From: Trichopria drosophilae
Lineage: Eukaryota; Arthropoda; Insecta; Hymenoptera; Diapriidae
Reading direction: 5' to 3'
DNA: 64,000 nucleotides
Assembly: GCA_030407085.1 (NCBI GenBank)
Contig: CM059584.1
Span: 109,243,001-109,307,000 of the forward strand
This document shows, in pieces, positions 21,751-33,827 of the stretch. Position 1 is the first letter of the stretch, and each line of letters opens with the position of its first letter. Made by a program: the position numbers and the translations under genes. Under the pieces are notes generated by a model. The model made no database searches and had not been told where the DNA came from. It saw only the letters and a list, made by a program, of their open reading frames with translations.

Positions 21751-22211
21751 CAAAATTAATAAATATTTGAAAGGTAAAACTATTTTTGCAAGTGTATAAA
21801 ATAACATGTTCGGACAACTCGAAATAGGTTAAATGACATAATTCGTGTCGAATTTCGTAAAGTTAATTGCTTATACATGAAAGATACATATAATAGAGAC
21901 TGGACCTTTTTGTGTATGTAAGAAATAACATTTATTTTCTAAATATTAACAAATAATTTCATTAAACTTTGATATCAATTTTGGTGTATTATTTTAATAT
22001 TACTGTTTGATGACTGCTGTTTTATCAAAGAATGAAGATTTTAGATATAGAATCTTTTATCGATGGTGAGACTCGGATCAATAGAAGAGTTAAGATCTAA
22101 AATCTGCAATCGTTAGTAAAATTCTCATCAAAAGAATGTTTTAGATCTAATATCACGTTTAAAAGTTTAAAAGTTGCAGTATTAAATGTGCGAAAGTAAG
22201 TAAATATTAAC
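21751..22211. other. No gene seen
   Basis: AT-rich spacer. A loose direct repeat of AGATTTTAGAT-type words lies at 22035-22155. No coding frame. Confidence 0.45.
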
Positions 22212-22226
22212 TAGGGGAGAGTCCGG

Positions 22227-23813
22227 CCCGCTAAACAATATTCCGTTACAGCAACATCTTTGAAACGTCGCATTATAACCATGCGACCAAACTTGTTTCA
22301 TTGCAAAAACATTTTTGGGACGTCCTTGGAACCAGAAATGTCCTGCTACATTTACGGTTTTTAAATAACGTTTCATTCGCAACGTACCTGCGACGTTTGA
22401 AAACTATACATCCAACGTTGTAAAAACGTTACATTAAACGGTCATAAATAAAAATTATAAGAAATTCGACGAATTATTTTATTCAATTCGAATTTTATTA
22501 TTATTTATGTATCGTTCGATATGCTATGAAAGAATGTAGTTTTATAATTTTACTCGCAAATAAATCTATGGATCTAAGAAAAATCCGTCCCGACCGAGGA
22601 TCGAACCCGGGTCTACCGGTTACAACGCTGACGTCTTAACCACTACGCTACGCTCGCATACGTATTACCATGCGAACGAGAGCTCTTATACTCAATCGTA
22701 GAAGGCTTCTTGATAAATGCGGCTTTAGTTTAAACAAGATATGTTTAATTAATTTTGTCATTTCTATATTGGGAATAATAATATTTTAATATTATTTGAC
22801 TATTTTGTAGTAATTTATTGTAATTTAAATAAATATTTTTAAGATATCCGTATAATATTTTTTTTAAACGAAATGGATTAATTGTTTAAAAAAATGTAAA
22901 GTTAATTGACACACGTATATTTTACAAATGCACTACTTGGAAATAAGTTATGAAATTACGCGGATATTAAAATTAACACAAGTGAACCACTTTTGAAATT
23001 ATGAATTAAATTTAATACAATTTACATTAAAAATAATAAGGTACGAGTTATTTTTCTGGACAAGTGACGGAAATTTACAAATTTTGTACATAAATATATT
23101 AAAAGCGAACGAGTTTTTTAAAATAAATACACTGTATATATAAAATGCATATTCTCTAAATATTACAAAACCCGTTTCAATTTCAAATGTGAAGTATAAC
23201 AATAGTTAAATTTCACTTCATTGCAGTTTCAGCCTCAAATTACTCTATATTTTAAATTAATTTTTGTAGTAATATTACAAAAAAAATATTGAATTTAATG
23301 GACATCAATGTATTTAAGTTACACACGTATAAGAAATAAAAAGAACAATATTAATAATAGCAAATAATATTATGCACCAGAAAAAAGAATAACTATAAGA
23401 TGAAAAAGATTGCATGTAAATCATGCTAATATACGAAAATAAATGCTGCATTCGAAAGCTTCCGAATCTTGATGGCGAAGTCTGAGATGGAACCGGCCGA
23501 AACGATAGAAGATATGCAACAAATCATGTCTACGAAACGTTGCATTCGTAACATTACATGAATGTTACGTTAGTAACCTGAATGCGACGTTTTAAATTTC
23601 CTTGGTGATTTTGTGACGTTGCAGAAACGATTCCATAAAACGTTTTTAAAACTGTTATAAAGTGACATTCTGGTAATGTTACGCATTAGCTTTGTGTATT
23701 TAGATATTGTGCAACGTCGTGTAAACGGCATCAAGAAGTTGTTACGAAACGTTACGTTTTTGCCATAAATGTGATAACATGTAACGTTTCATTTACGTTA
23801 CATGTTTAGCGGG
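22227..23813. mobile_element. Nested element with AACGTT-rich subterminal arrays
   Basis: The termini CCCGCTAAACA (22227) and TGTTTAGCGGG (23813) are inverted. The outermost 200-350 bases at each end are crowded with AACGTT, GACGTT and GTTACGTTA words on both strands, likely transposase binding sites. Removing it rejoins the host element's end sequence AGTCCGG with GGTAGCCC, leaving at most a GG duplication. It carries a SINE (22590-22745) and no transposase. Confidence 0.72.
22590..22745 (-). mobile_element. tRNA-derived SINE
   Basis: On the minus strand it carries an A box (GCGTAGTGGTTAAGACGTC) and, downstream, a good T-arm with B box (GGGTTCGATCC). The T-stem pairs as CCGGG with CTCGG. 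A TTTTT run follows. The sequence before the A box is shared with the fragment at 15668-15790, so this is a dispersed repeat and not a tRNA gene. The acceptor arms do not pair. Confidence 0.7.
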
Positions 23814-25146
23814 GGTAGCCCCAACCAGTAATTAGTTCTAAGAATGTAAAGATAGATTTTGGCGAATTTTATAATTTTTGTATGGTATGTACACTACACA
23901 AAACTTTAAATTTGAGAATAGGAAGCTATTGGTCTTTACTTTAATGGTATGGCATAAGTTTTTATTCTTCAAACTCATAAAATGAACATTTAAAAAAAAA
24001 ATAGGTAATTTTTGCAGTCAATATTTATTATCATATAATAAATAAGCTAATTATCGTTGTGTCTATACAAACATTCATCCCTCAGCTTTCGATTTAGGCT
24101 ATAAAAACTTTATTTTTTATGTCTCATTTGTTTATAATAACAATTTCAAGGCTCATACATACTTTCCGGTACCCCCGACCATTTAGAGTCCGGTGGCCCC
24201 GACCGGTAAAAATAATGCTTATCTAACAATTTTAAAAGCTAACTTGACTTCGGTAATGAAATTAAGCTTAAATGTAATTCGTTCTTTTTCGTTTATTCTT
24301 CATAAAAATCCTCTCGCGAACAGACTGACACGGCTACACATCGTACGCTGGCTTTAGTTATGTGAAGTGATTTATAGATTTATTTAGAAAATAAATAATT
24401 CTAATAACAATAACGGAAATTACCAGATCTTGAGTATATAATTTTCTACATTATATTTTTAAAAAAGAAAGCTATTTTTTAATAATAATTTTATTGTTCA
24501 ATAATAATGATTTTTTAATAACGAAGAGACGAGTCAAACACTCGGGAATTTTAACGGACAATGTCATTTACGAAACTGCGAATGCAGAAGAGCAAGAAAA
24601 AATTATATTTATATTCAATATGTTTATTACATTGCTTACTACATCTATTTGAAGTTATATTAAACAGTGGAGCATGTAAATATTATTTTATTTCCAATAA
24701 AAGTCTATTATAAGTATTTAATAATGCATTTTTACTATATACAAGTTAAGTTATTGAGTAGTCGGGGCTACCGGACAAGTAAAATGGCCTAACCAATTTT
24801 ATGAGCAACGAAAAGGATGCAATTCTTTAACAGATTCGCTATTTTGTCTTCAAATTCTCCACGGATGCATAAAATATGATACAAATATTATTTTTAATAC
24901 TTTCTATTACTTGTTAAAGTCGCGAAGAATAAGTTATTTACGAAAAACCTTAGGTGGTCAGGGCTACCGGACTCTCCCCTAATTTTTTTTTAAAAGTAAG
25001 ATTTTATTAAATCATTTTATATTTTAGAAATGGATATATTGAACGGTAAAAAAATTGTAACTGCCTTTTACTGAGGGTACGTGTAACAACAAAAATAAAA
25101 ATAATTTGCTAAAATTTAAAAACCCGTTTTTACATATATATACATT

Positions 25147-26040
25147 AATATTAGCTTTAGAAAAAAAAATATGAGCACCTATCGACAGAGGTCAGCCAAC
25201 AAGGCAGAAATAAAGCCTCTTTCTCTACCTTTTCCTTTCCCTCTTCTCCCTCTTCCTCTTATTCTTTCTCTCCTTCTTCTTCTTTCTCATATTCTTCTGC
25301 CTTTTCTTCTGCTTCTTCTTCTCTTTGTCTTCCTCTTCTCCTCCTCGTCCTCTTCTTCTCTTCTTCTCATCGTCCTCTTCATATTCCTCTCCTTCTCATC
25401 TTCTTCAGCTTCTTCGCCCTCCCTTCTTCCAACTCTTCGCCTTTTCTTCCATTCTCTTTTCTTCTTCCTCTTCTATCTCTCCTGCTCCTTTTCATCTTCT
25501 TCCTCCTCTTTTTCTTCTTTTCCTTCTTACATTAATATTTGCGACAGAAAACAAATATGAGCAGCAATCGAAAGAGGTCAATCAATAAGACGACTTTTTC
25601 CGCTCCTTCCTCTTCATCTTATTTACTTTTTCCTCTTCTTTCTTTCCTTCATTCATTACTATTTGCGACAGAAGAAAAATATGAGCACCTATCGAAAAAG
25701 GGCAGCCAATAAAGCAGAAATAAAGCCTTCCTTTTCCTCTTCCTCCTCTTCTTTACCCTCTCTTCTTCTTCCTCTTCTTCATCTACCTCTCCTTCTGTTG
25801 CCTCTTCTCTCAATTATTCTTCCTTTCCTTCATGCATTAATATTTGCTTCAGAAAAAAATATGAGAACCCCTATCGAAAGAGATTATCCAATAAATTAAG
25901 CTTCTTCTTCATCTTCCTGTTCTTCTGCTCCTTCTTCTTCTTTCTCTCCTCCTTTTTCCTTTTCTTTTTCTTCTCCATCTCCTTCTTCCTCTTCATCATC
26001 TTCTTCCTCTTCATCTTCTTCTTTTTCTTCTTCTTCCCTG
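25147..26040 (+). repeat. Pyrimidine-tract satellite with four core units
   Basis: A core of about 70 bp (TTTGCGACAGAAAA, then ATGAGCACCTATCGA, then AAGAGG-CAGCCAA-AAGGCAG words) occurs at about 25147, 25529, 25653 and 25832. Each core is followed by a pyrimidine-only tract of (TTC/CTC/TCC) units 50-330 bases long, so the other strand is pure purine. A fifth copy lies at 28505. The long Ser/Leu/Phe-rich and Glu-rich frames across it are products of the simple sequence, not genes. Confidence 0.85.
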
Positions 26041-27476
26041 CGAAAAGTTGTAGGTAGGATTCTTATGATAATCTCATGAGAAATTAAAATATGTGCGTTG
26101 TAGTTATCGTAAATATACATTATGTACATCTATTAGTCATGCAAGTATCGTATTGAATACGTAAAGTTTTATTACATGAAAGAAAATAATTAAATAGGTA
26201 GTTTTAGGAGCATACAATCATGAATGTTTTGAGTTAAAATTTTAAAGAAATTACATAAAAATCTCATCGCAATCAGGTCAATTTTCATACAAATCGCAAA
26301 TATTATCGAATAGTGTTTCCGTAACATAATGCGAGTTCTGTACGACATTTATGGGCAAATCCACAGATCTTTTGACTTTCATGTTATTTTAAGATTCACG
26401 TAAATAAGCTGTACAGAAATATTTATAAAACATTATTATTTACTAAAAAGGATATGCTTTTCAAGGTACAGTTATTTATTTTGCATGATAGCTGATTAAA
26501 AAACCAAAGGAAACACGAAAGCTTATAAAATTTGAATAAACTGCTGCGTGCAAATCGTATTTTTTTTATATTTTGTTCTGTAACTTTTGGAACGTGTATT
26601 CTTTTCATTTGAAAATCATGTCGTTGATTAATGGCACTTTATGAAAGCCAAAGATACTTGAAAAATAAGTGTGCCTATCGCCTAATAAGAATGACATGCG
26701 TCCAAAGTCGCGTGCAGAAGATTTATGGAAAATGGAATTTTCGTTAATTTCTAACAATAACTTTTGGAACAAACAATATTATGGCTCCATACTTTGGGAA
26801 TTTTTAATTGATGATATAATAAGTGACGTATTCCAAGGAATAAGGTGTGCCTTGTCTCATCTCAATTCTGTGCCTATTACAACCTGTATAGTCTTCGTGC
26901 GTAACTCTTGTTGAAAAATGACACTTTTGTCAGGCACACGAACTATACACAATTAAATGCCTCGATTATTGGCGTAATTTATTGTTTTAGGTGTCCTGAT
27001 AATACTCTGAACTTGTTTCAGAAATACAATACGATGTTCAGGGGTAAAACAAGACATGAAATTATTTCTTTGACACAAACTCCTTTCTTTACACGGAAAA
27101 ATGCTGAAATTTGTTTCGCACGGGTTTTATTGGTAACTGATCATAAATACGTTGACAAATATTAAAAATTGAAGATGGTAGATACAATATGGCGGACCAA
27201 ATTCCTAAAAAGTTGCTTGAACCAGCTGAAACTGTGTATTCGGGGTCGTTCATCGGTCGAGATTCGCTATAGCTTTGCTCCAGAAATAATGAAAATGTAA
27301 CTTTGGGTAACTTTGTTTTTCATCTCCCTTGCTTCATCTTTTCTGGTTAAAAATGAATAAATATGGTACTAATGACAACTTACGTTATACCTATTTAAAA
27401 TTTTTTTTTCAAGATTGCCGGGATTGTAATGCCTTAAATCGACTGAAATAAATGTTTGCTGCTAAATTTTGTATAT
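26041..27476. other. No gene seen; one stretch resembles the AATGGCGG/GACCCC repeat
   Basis: The stretch is AT-rich. Around 27085-27260 it contains ACGGAAAAATGCTGAAA, ATATGGCGGACCAA and TATTCGGGGTCG, a diverged copy of the repeat module seen clearly at 37.8-38.6 and 45.4-46.2 kb. Short frames at 26669-27165 show no recognisable protein. Confidence 0.4.
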
Positions 27477-28027
27477 TACCCAATAAGCAAAAAGAAATGT
27501 TGAAATATTCAAAAAGAATACTTCTTGAATGCTTTTATGAAAGAAGAATTCCAGAAGAATTCTTTGTGAATGCTTAAAAAAATTACGAATGTCCGCTTTA
27601 GTTATTAAATTAAGAGTTAGATACGAATGCTTTTTTTAAAAGCATTTTGTAAAAATATCTTCACAAACCATAACTAAGTGTTCATAAAGAATTCTTTTAC
27701 TGAATAAGTATACTAATAAGTGTGGAATTAATTTTGAGAGCGAGAGAGAAAGAGAGAGATGCGTATTATCCGTATGTAAAAATGCAGACAATACATATAT
27801 GTAACATTGTAACATACAGCATGCCGCGTTTGTTGTACTACTTTTGGAGGTTCCTTATATACAAACTTGCCCAAGACTCGTGCGCTTGCGAGAAACTCGG
27901 TCGCTAACTCAAATTTGTTATAAAAGAATTCTTTTTTATTACGTCTTATACATTATAAGTGTAATTTCATGAGGACTTTCGAGAAGTCATAAAGTATTCT
28001 TTTTTCAAAATCTGTGTTTATTGGGTA
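27477..28027. mobile_element. Inverted-repeat element with TACCCAATAA ends
   Basis: TACCCAATAAGCA at 27477 pairs with TGTTTATTGGGTA at the right end. The arms continue inward for about 45 bases to AAAAAGAATACTT. Internal words AAGAATACTTCTTGAATGC and ACGAATGTCCGC recur in the partial copy at 28655-29050. Non-coding. Confidence 0.65.
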
Positions 28028-28504
28028 TGCACCTAAAAGCAAAAAGAAAGCAAACCGCCGAATACACAATTTCAGTTTGTATGAGTAACTTCTTACAAAT
28101 TCGGTCTTCCATATTGAATTCGCCATCTTGAATTCTAAATATCTGACAGATTCGTGACCAGTAACTTAAAAAACCCCGAGTAACAAACTTCATCTGTTTT
28201 CCACGTACAGAAATATGTTTGGTTCGAAGATATAATTTTAGGTCTCCTTTTACCTGACTGCGCTGGAACAATCCTTTAAAAGTCGTAACGTGTCGTTTTT
28301 TTACATTTTATATGTTTAGGAGTGGCCTCAAGTTGATTTTAAATGTGTGCCACCGAAAAAAAAATGTTTTTCTTAAAGCGTAAAGTTAAAAGTTCTGTGG
28401 ATTTACCCTTATATGAAATTTACAAATTGCGTGTTTCAAATTCTCATGTGATTCTCATGAGAATCCTACCTAAAATTGTTGGCATGGTTCTTCTTCATTT
28501 CCTT

Positions 28505-28645
28505 CATATACTAATATTTGCGACAGAAAAAAAAATGAGCACCAATCGAAAGAGGTCAATCAATCAGGCAGAAAGTAAGCTTCTTCTTTCTCTCCCCCTT
28601 CCTTTTCTTCTTCTTCCTCTTCTTATTCATCTTCTTCCGCTTCCT
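28505..28645 (+). repeat. Fifth, isolated copy of the pyrimidine-tract satellite unit
   Basis: The core TTTGCGACAGAAAA and ATGAGCACCAATCGAAAGAG at 28505-28581 is followed by a pyrimidine tract to about 28645. It is 2.6 kb from the main array at 25.1-26.0 kb. Confidence 0.75.
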
Positions 28646-28654
28646 CTCCTTTTG

Positions 28655-29050
28655 TATTCCAAAAGAATACTTCTTGAATGCTTTTATGAAAAATATATAA
28701 AAATATAACGAATGTCCGCTGTAGTTATTAAATTAAGAATGAGATAAGAATTCTTTTTTTAAACCAATTTGCTAAACATTTTTTAAATTTTCAAAAATTT
28801 AACATTTTTAAATTTAAGACCTTTTTAAAATTGTCTAGACTTTCAAAAATTACAAAATTTTAATTAATCTAAATGTATATTTCAATATTTAAATGCATTT
28901 CAGATTACGGGGAATTTACTTACCTAATGTTTTTATACGCTATAATTTACAATTAAGATACATAAATTTGTTAGAAAAGAATTCTTATTTGTTACTTCTT
29001 ATGCTTAATTATAAGCATGAGGACATCCAAGAAGTCATAAAGTAATCTTT
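28655..29050. mobile_element. Truncated second copy of the 27477-28027 element
   Basis: It starts with CAAAAGAATACTTCTTGAAT and contains ACGAATGTCCGCTGTAGTTA and, near the end, AAGAAGTCATAAAGTA, all shared with the element at 27.5-28.0 kb. The terminal TACCCAATAA motifs are missing. The satellite copy at 28505 lies directly against its left edge. Confidence 0.6.
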
Positions 29051-30074
29051 TTTATTTGATCGGTCTGCTCCCTATGTTATATGCACGGTATGACCGTAGG
29101 GAATGTGAAATTAAAAAACTACGTCTTGAGCCTTGATAAAAATAGTACGATTATACGTTCAAATTCAAGAGAGTGTTTGTCAGTGAAATATCTGCCCAGC
29201 AAACGAAAATTCATTGAAGATGCATTGAAATTCATTCACTGCATCGCTTCTGAATTCGTTTTCTTAGATTCTGCAATGAATTTCAATGAAAAAATGTGTT
29301 TCAATGATTTTGAATGGTTAATAGCTTATAAAAAGTTCGATATAATGATTTTGAATGGGAAAATAGTGGAATGAAAAGCGAATAGAACAATTGCAAGTTG
29401 AATGAATTTCAATGGAAAAATAGATAATTATATGGATAATTATATTTGCCGCGAATGAATTTGAATGGATAGTTAATTATTACAGGACAACAAATTTGAT
29501 GATTTTGGCTCGACAAAAAAAAATTAGATGAAAACGCAACTGATATGAATGAAATCGAATCGGTTATTACCAATAGCAAGATTGGGAGGTAAATGATTTT
29601 GAATGGAAATAAAATATTTAAATGAAACAATCGTTCAGAAAATACCAAAAACTTGGACCTTTAGTAATTTTTTACGAAGAATTCAAAGATAGTATAATAA
29701 AAATTGTAAACAAATTCTTTTACCGAAAACAATTTTTTCCTCGAAAAGAAATGGAATTTTTAAAAATCCATGTATAATTATTTCGGAAATACGTTTTTCT
29801 GTTCACCAAAATTTTTTTGGATGTTTAAATTAATTTAGCGAATTTTAATGGGTCAAAAAAATTCGTTCTTGAGTAACTTTTGACGCGGAAGTCAGTGGTG
29901 TTGAAATAAAAAATGTAAATATTTGTTGTTTAAATTTAATTTCTTTAAATCCATCCATAATTTAAAAAAAAAGTGTTTTTATGTTTACCCACAATTTGAA
30001 ATCAATTAGAAGAAAGTGGTAATAAAAAAACCGAAATTAAAAATTACTGAATCGAATTTTCAAGATTTGTAGTT

Positions 30075-30255
30075 TCATAAAGGCAATTTTTTATGCTCTC
30101 TTAAAAAAAATCAAAGAAATTCGTCAAGAATTGACCGAGAATTTTCTCCAATTTCGAAAAATCATTTATTGCAGAAAATTCGCGGCCAATTCTCTTTAAT
30201 TGTTTTTGATTTTTTTTAGAAAATAGTAAACAATGTGTAGAATTGCCTTTATGAA
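30075..30255. repeat. Foldback segment, about 180 bp
   Basis: CATAAAGGCAATTTTTTA at the left is complemented by AATTGCCTTTATG at the right, with AAAAAAATCAAAGAAATT and its complement further in. Flanking words (AAATGTAAAT and complement) suggest a larger decayed foldback of about 29880-30320. Confidence 0.55.
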
Positions 30256-30916
30256 GCCCGAATTAAAAAAAAATGAGTCAGAACTTTGTAATTTACATTT
30301 TTTTTAGCTTTGATTACTACTTAATGGTATCCCCTTAAGATAGTCTAATCAGCTAGCTGGTTGTCTGGGTTAATCTGCTCTAAAAGATTTTAATTAATAA
30401 ATATAAATTATTCCAACTTTTTCTGGTATTCTGCTAGATTTACAGCTTGAAAACACCATGGTACTAAAAAATTACTACAATTTAAGTGTTAGCAATAATA
30501 TTTCCATCCTTTGTGACAAGGTGTATCGTAATATAATAATAAATAATTAGAAAAATTAATATATAAAATATACAACCTTTTATTGATACAAAATCATTAA
30601 AAAATGCGAAAGTCAATGACAATGAATTTCAATGATATAATAAGCACCCCAGCAATCGAGATTGGATAGGATTGGATTGAAAATTTCAATTCATTTTGAA
30701 TTACTTTGATTCCGTAAATATGTATTCAAATGGATTGAATTCCGAAGAAAGGAATCCATCTGTATTCAATTTTACGAATATAATCGGAGGCGTAATTTGC
30801 CGGATTAAATTTAAAAAATAGTAATCCATCTGTATTCAATTTTACGAACACAATTACGAATACAATTTGAAGCGCACTTTGCCGGATTGAATTTCAGAAA
30901 AAGTAATCCATTGAAA

Positions 30917-31374
30917 TGAATACACTTGGATAGTTTTGAGTCCGTAATATTGAATACGGATGTATACAAAGTTTTGTTTTTGAAAGAAAGCTTTTTTTGG
31001 ATCGAAATGAATACACTTTGATAGTTTTGAATCCGTAATGTTGAATACGGATGCAGTCAATATTTCGTTTTTAAAAAGGAAACTATTTTTGGATTGAAAT
31101 GAATACACTTAGATTGTGTTGAATCCGTATTATTGAATACGGATGTATACAAAGTTTTGTTTTTGAAAGAAAACTTTTTTTGGATCGAAATGAATACACT
31201 TGGATAGTTTTGAATCCGTAATGTTGAATACGGATGCAGTCAATATTTCGTTTTTAAAAAGGAAATTATTTTTGGATTGAAATGAATACACTTAGATTGT
31301 TTTGAATCCGTAATGTTGAATACGGATGTATTGAAGATTTAATTTTTAAAAAGAAAACTTTTGTTGGATTAATA
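30917..31374. repeat. Higher-order tandem array, five units of 91-92 bp in AB order
   Basis: Units start at 30917, 31008, 31100, 31191 and 31283, each beginning TGAATACACTT and containing GAATACGGATG. Units 1 and 3 share GTATACAAAGTTTTG. Units 2 and 4 share GCAGTCAATATTTCG. Unit 5 is a third variant. The array is therefore A-B-A-B plus C, a 183-bp dimer duplicated. Confidence 0.88.
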
Positions 31375-31424
31375 TGAATTCAAAAAGTAACCTTTTTATT
31401 CGTAAAAACGAATAGAATTGTATT

Positions 31425-31691
31425 TACAGTAAAACCCTTCTTACTTGAACACTCGCTTTCTTGAACACCCCGTCTATTTGAACAAAATAACCTCCTTTAT
31501 TTGAACGATTTCTACTTCCCCTTACCCCCACTACTCGCTCTTACGCGAATACAAATTCCAATGCGCGTGCGCTATTCACGTCGGACGGGTATATAGCGCG
31601 AGGAGTGGGGACAACTGTAAGCGTTCAAATAAACGGGGTCGGAGGGGAAATGATGGCTTGACCCTGTTCAAGTAAGAGGGGTTTTACTGTA
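31425..31691. mobile_element. Pogo-like MITE (TTACTTGAAC family), complete
   Basis: The termini TACAGTAAAACCC and GGGGTTTTACTGTA are inverted and flanked by TA. Four (T)TTGAAC words are spaced through the left 80 bases, and GTTCAAATAA and GTTCAAGTAAG lie on the right. It is 267 bp and non-coding. The centre is GC-rich relative to its surroundings (GCGCGTGCGCTATTCACGTC). Confidence 0.85.
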
Positions 31692-32177
31692 CGTATTAAA
31701 ATGGATTCACCGTTGACTAAAGTATGGATTAAGAATTTAATAATTGAATCCAATTCTATATACAACTCTATCCAAATTCGATTGCTGGGACATACCCAGT
31801 AAACGAAAATGGATAGAAATTTATTGAAATTAATTGAAATTTTTACTCGCCAATCCGGATTGTTGATTTTAGTAAATCTATTTCAATTCTGAATTCGTTT
31901 GTATTCCTGTACATGGATTGCTCTGCTTCGATTTGTATTCAGTGAAATCAATTACAAGATGGAAGTTGTAGTCTATTGATTTCAATTCCAATAAATAGAA
32001 TTCGCCAATGTTATTTGAGATTCAATTGAATCCTTCGTAAAATGAGAGGTTACGTCAATTTATTTGAATTCGGGACGTAGAATTGGAAAGACAATCTTTC
32101 AATAATTGTGTATTTCTTTCAAAATCAGATTACTTTTCATTCTTTTAACAGAATAGGCAACCTTCTCATATTATAAT

Positions 32178-33827
32178 CCAATAGAGAACTTGCATGACTT
32201 TTAAATTTAATTTAAATCGAAAGATAATTATTAGAAATGAAAAGTTACAACACAGTTTTGCAATTTTCGAAGTAATTGTTTAGATATAAATTATTAAAAT
32301 TTGCCGAAAACTGAACGTCGGTTTGAATCGATGTCACGTGACTATGACGAAATAGTCGGTAAGGTGGCGTCGCTGACGGCAATGCAGTGGAACTACATTG
32401 CATATATATAGATATATATATATATATACGTTATATGCATGTACAAAACGTCAAATAAAGTTATTGTTTACATTTTGAAATACGTAAACAGATTTTTTAC
32501 AATCTAATTGTTTAAAAGTGTCGGCAACTGAATTAAACATTTTAAATATGAAAGGAGAATTATAAAAGGGAAAAGAAATTTTGCAAATAATAGGAGACAT
32601 CGACAGAAAACAACAATTATTAGATAAGTATACACAATTAGTCTGATAACCAGAACAAAGTTATAATAGTTTATAATAATTATTAATACTAAAATATATT
32701 ATAAAAGTGTATATACTTTGTGTAAATTTCATTTGTTTCAGGAGCGGTTAAAGGAAAAATTGGATTTGTTTTACTTATATTAAATATGAGCGTTCCATTT
32801 CAATCTTACATATATACATACATGTAATACATGATAGTATGCTTGTTTATTCTATTAATCTTTCAGGTTGATTGCCTACAGCTTCGCTCCAGGTTTTTCT
32901 TTTCAATTCAATGTGGGGAACACAAATTAATTCTTTTTTCGGAGTAGAACTCGAGGTTGATTTACACCTAAGAATAATGCTGTATTTATAGCTAGGCAAA
33001 GATGGATTTCTTTTCTTTAACATTTTTATTGATTTGTCTCCTATTGCATTGAATTTCTACCTGACGGTTATTGGAAACTCCACTTCTCACTGTGGTTGTT
33101 TTGAAAATAATAAAACAGAATTAATTAAAGAAATATGTTTAGATTTTCAATTTGTAAACATGGTTTAAGATTTGAAAAATACATTTGTACGCACTTAAAC
33201 AAACAGTGTTTATATGTAACTACGCACGTACAAGAAATCTGAAAAATCTCTTCGGTTCAAATTCATAAATCTGTATGACTTTATTTCAGGTAGAAGGGGT
33301 TCTACAAATCAGTATTGAGATGTTACAAGGAAAAAATTGTTTGCCAGAAAATACATTTAGTGTATTATTGTAGTATTAAAAAAATATTATAAAACAAATA
33401 ACCGTGTGCATGTTATTTGAAAAATCCTGCATGTAATTATTTATATGTTAAGCGTACTCTATTTCATTTGAACATTAATAGAATAAACAAGCATACTATC
33501 ATGTATTACATGTATGTCAAAATGTAAACAATAACTTTATTTGACGTTTTGTACATGCATATAACGTATATATATATATATATCTATATATATGCAATGT
33601 AGTTCCACTGCATGCCGTCAGCGACGTCACCTTACCGACTATATCGTTATAGTCACGTGATATCGATTCAAACCGACGTTCAGTTTTCGGCAAATTTTAA
33701 TAATTTATATCTAAACAATTACTTCGAAAATTGCAAAACTGTGTTGTAACTTTTCTCGTTTAGTCATAATTTATCAATTGTAACTCTTAATATGTGAAAA
33801 TTCCATACCACGCAAGTTCTCTATTAT
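32178..33827. mobile_element. Long foldback element, arms about 300 bp, left arm interrupted
   Basis: The left arm (32178-32477, resuming 32815-32859) is complemented by the right arm (33474-33827). Shared landmarks are AATAGAGAACTTGC, CAGTTTTGCAATTTTCGAAG, AACGTCGGTTTGAATCGAT, GGAACTACATTGCATATATA and TACAAAACGTCAAATAAAGT. A 337-bp segment (32478-32814) is present only in the left arm. The 0.6 kb loop is non-coding. Confidence 0.82.

Larger units (their letters stand above)
22212..24982. mobile_element. Inverted-repeat DNA element, 2.8 kb, split by a nested insertion
   Basis: The right end reads GGGCTACCGGACTCTCCCCT at 24961-24980. Its complement starts the left end (TAGGGGAGAGTCCGG, 22212-22226), and the left arm resumes at 23814 with GGTAGCCCCAACC after a 1.6 kb insertion. 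Related internal copies of the end motif occur at 24170-24210 and 24762-24780. The interior is non-coding. The ends are flanked by TA-containing sequence. Confidence 0.75.
30648..31789. mobile_element. Element with CCCAGCAATCGA inverted ends
   Basis: CCCAGCAATCGAGATTGGAT at 30648 pairs with the complement of the right end (ATCCAAATTCGATTGCTGGG, ending 31789). The interior is mostly a tandem array (30917-31374) and a MITE insertion (31425-31691). It lies inside the larger nest, directly next to the left end of the 31795-34719 pair. Confidence 0.7.

Noticed and set aside
22590..22665. Candidate functional tRNA gene on the minus strand
   Set aside because: The T-arm is good but the acceptor stem does not pair, and flanking sequence is shared with another dispersed copy, so it was called a SINE.
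25171..25588. Open frames of 87-129 codons rich in Ser, Leu and Phe
   Set aside because: They are translations of a pyrimidine-only tract; both frames stay open because CT-only DNA has no stop codons on that strand.
25896..26129. Glu-rich reverse frame of 77 codons
   Set aside because: It is the purine strand of the same simple sequence, not a protein gene.
29081..29374. Plus-strand frame of 97 codons
   Set aside because: It crosses the CCCAGCAAACGAAAA terminal repeat and has no recognisable protein content.
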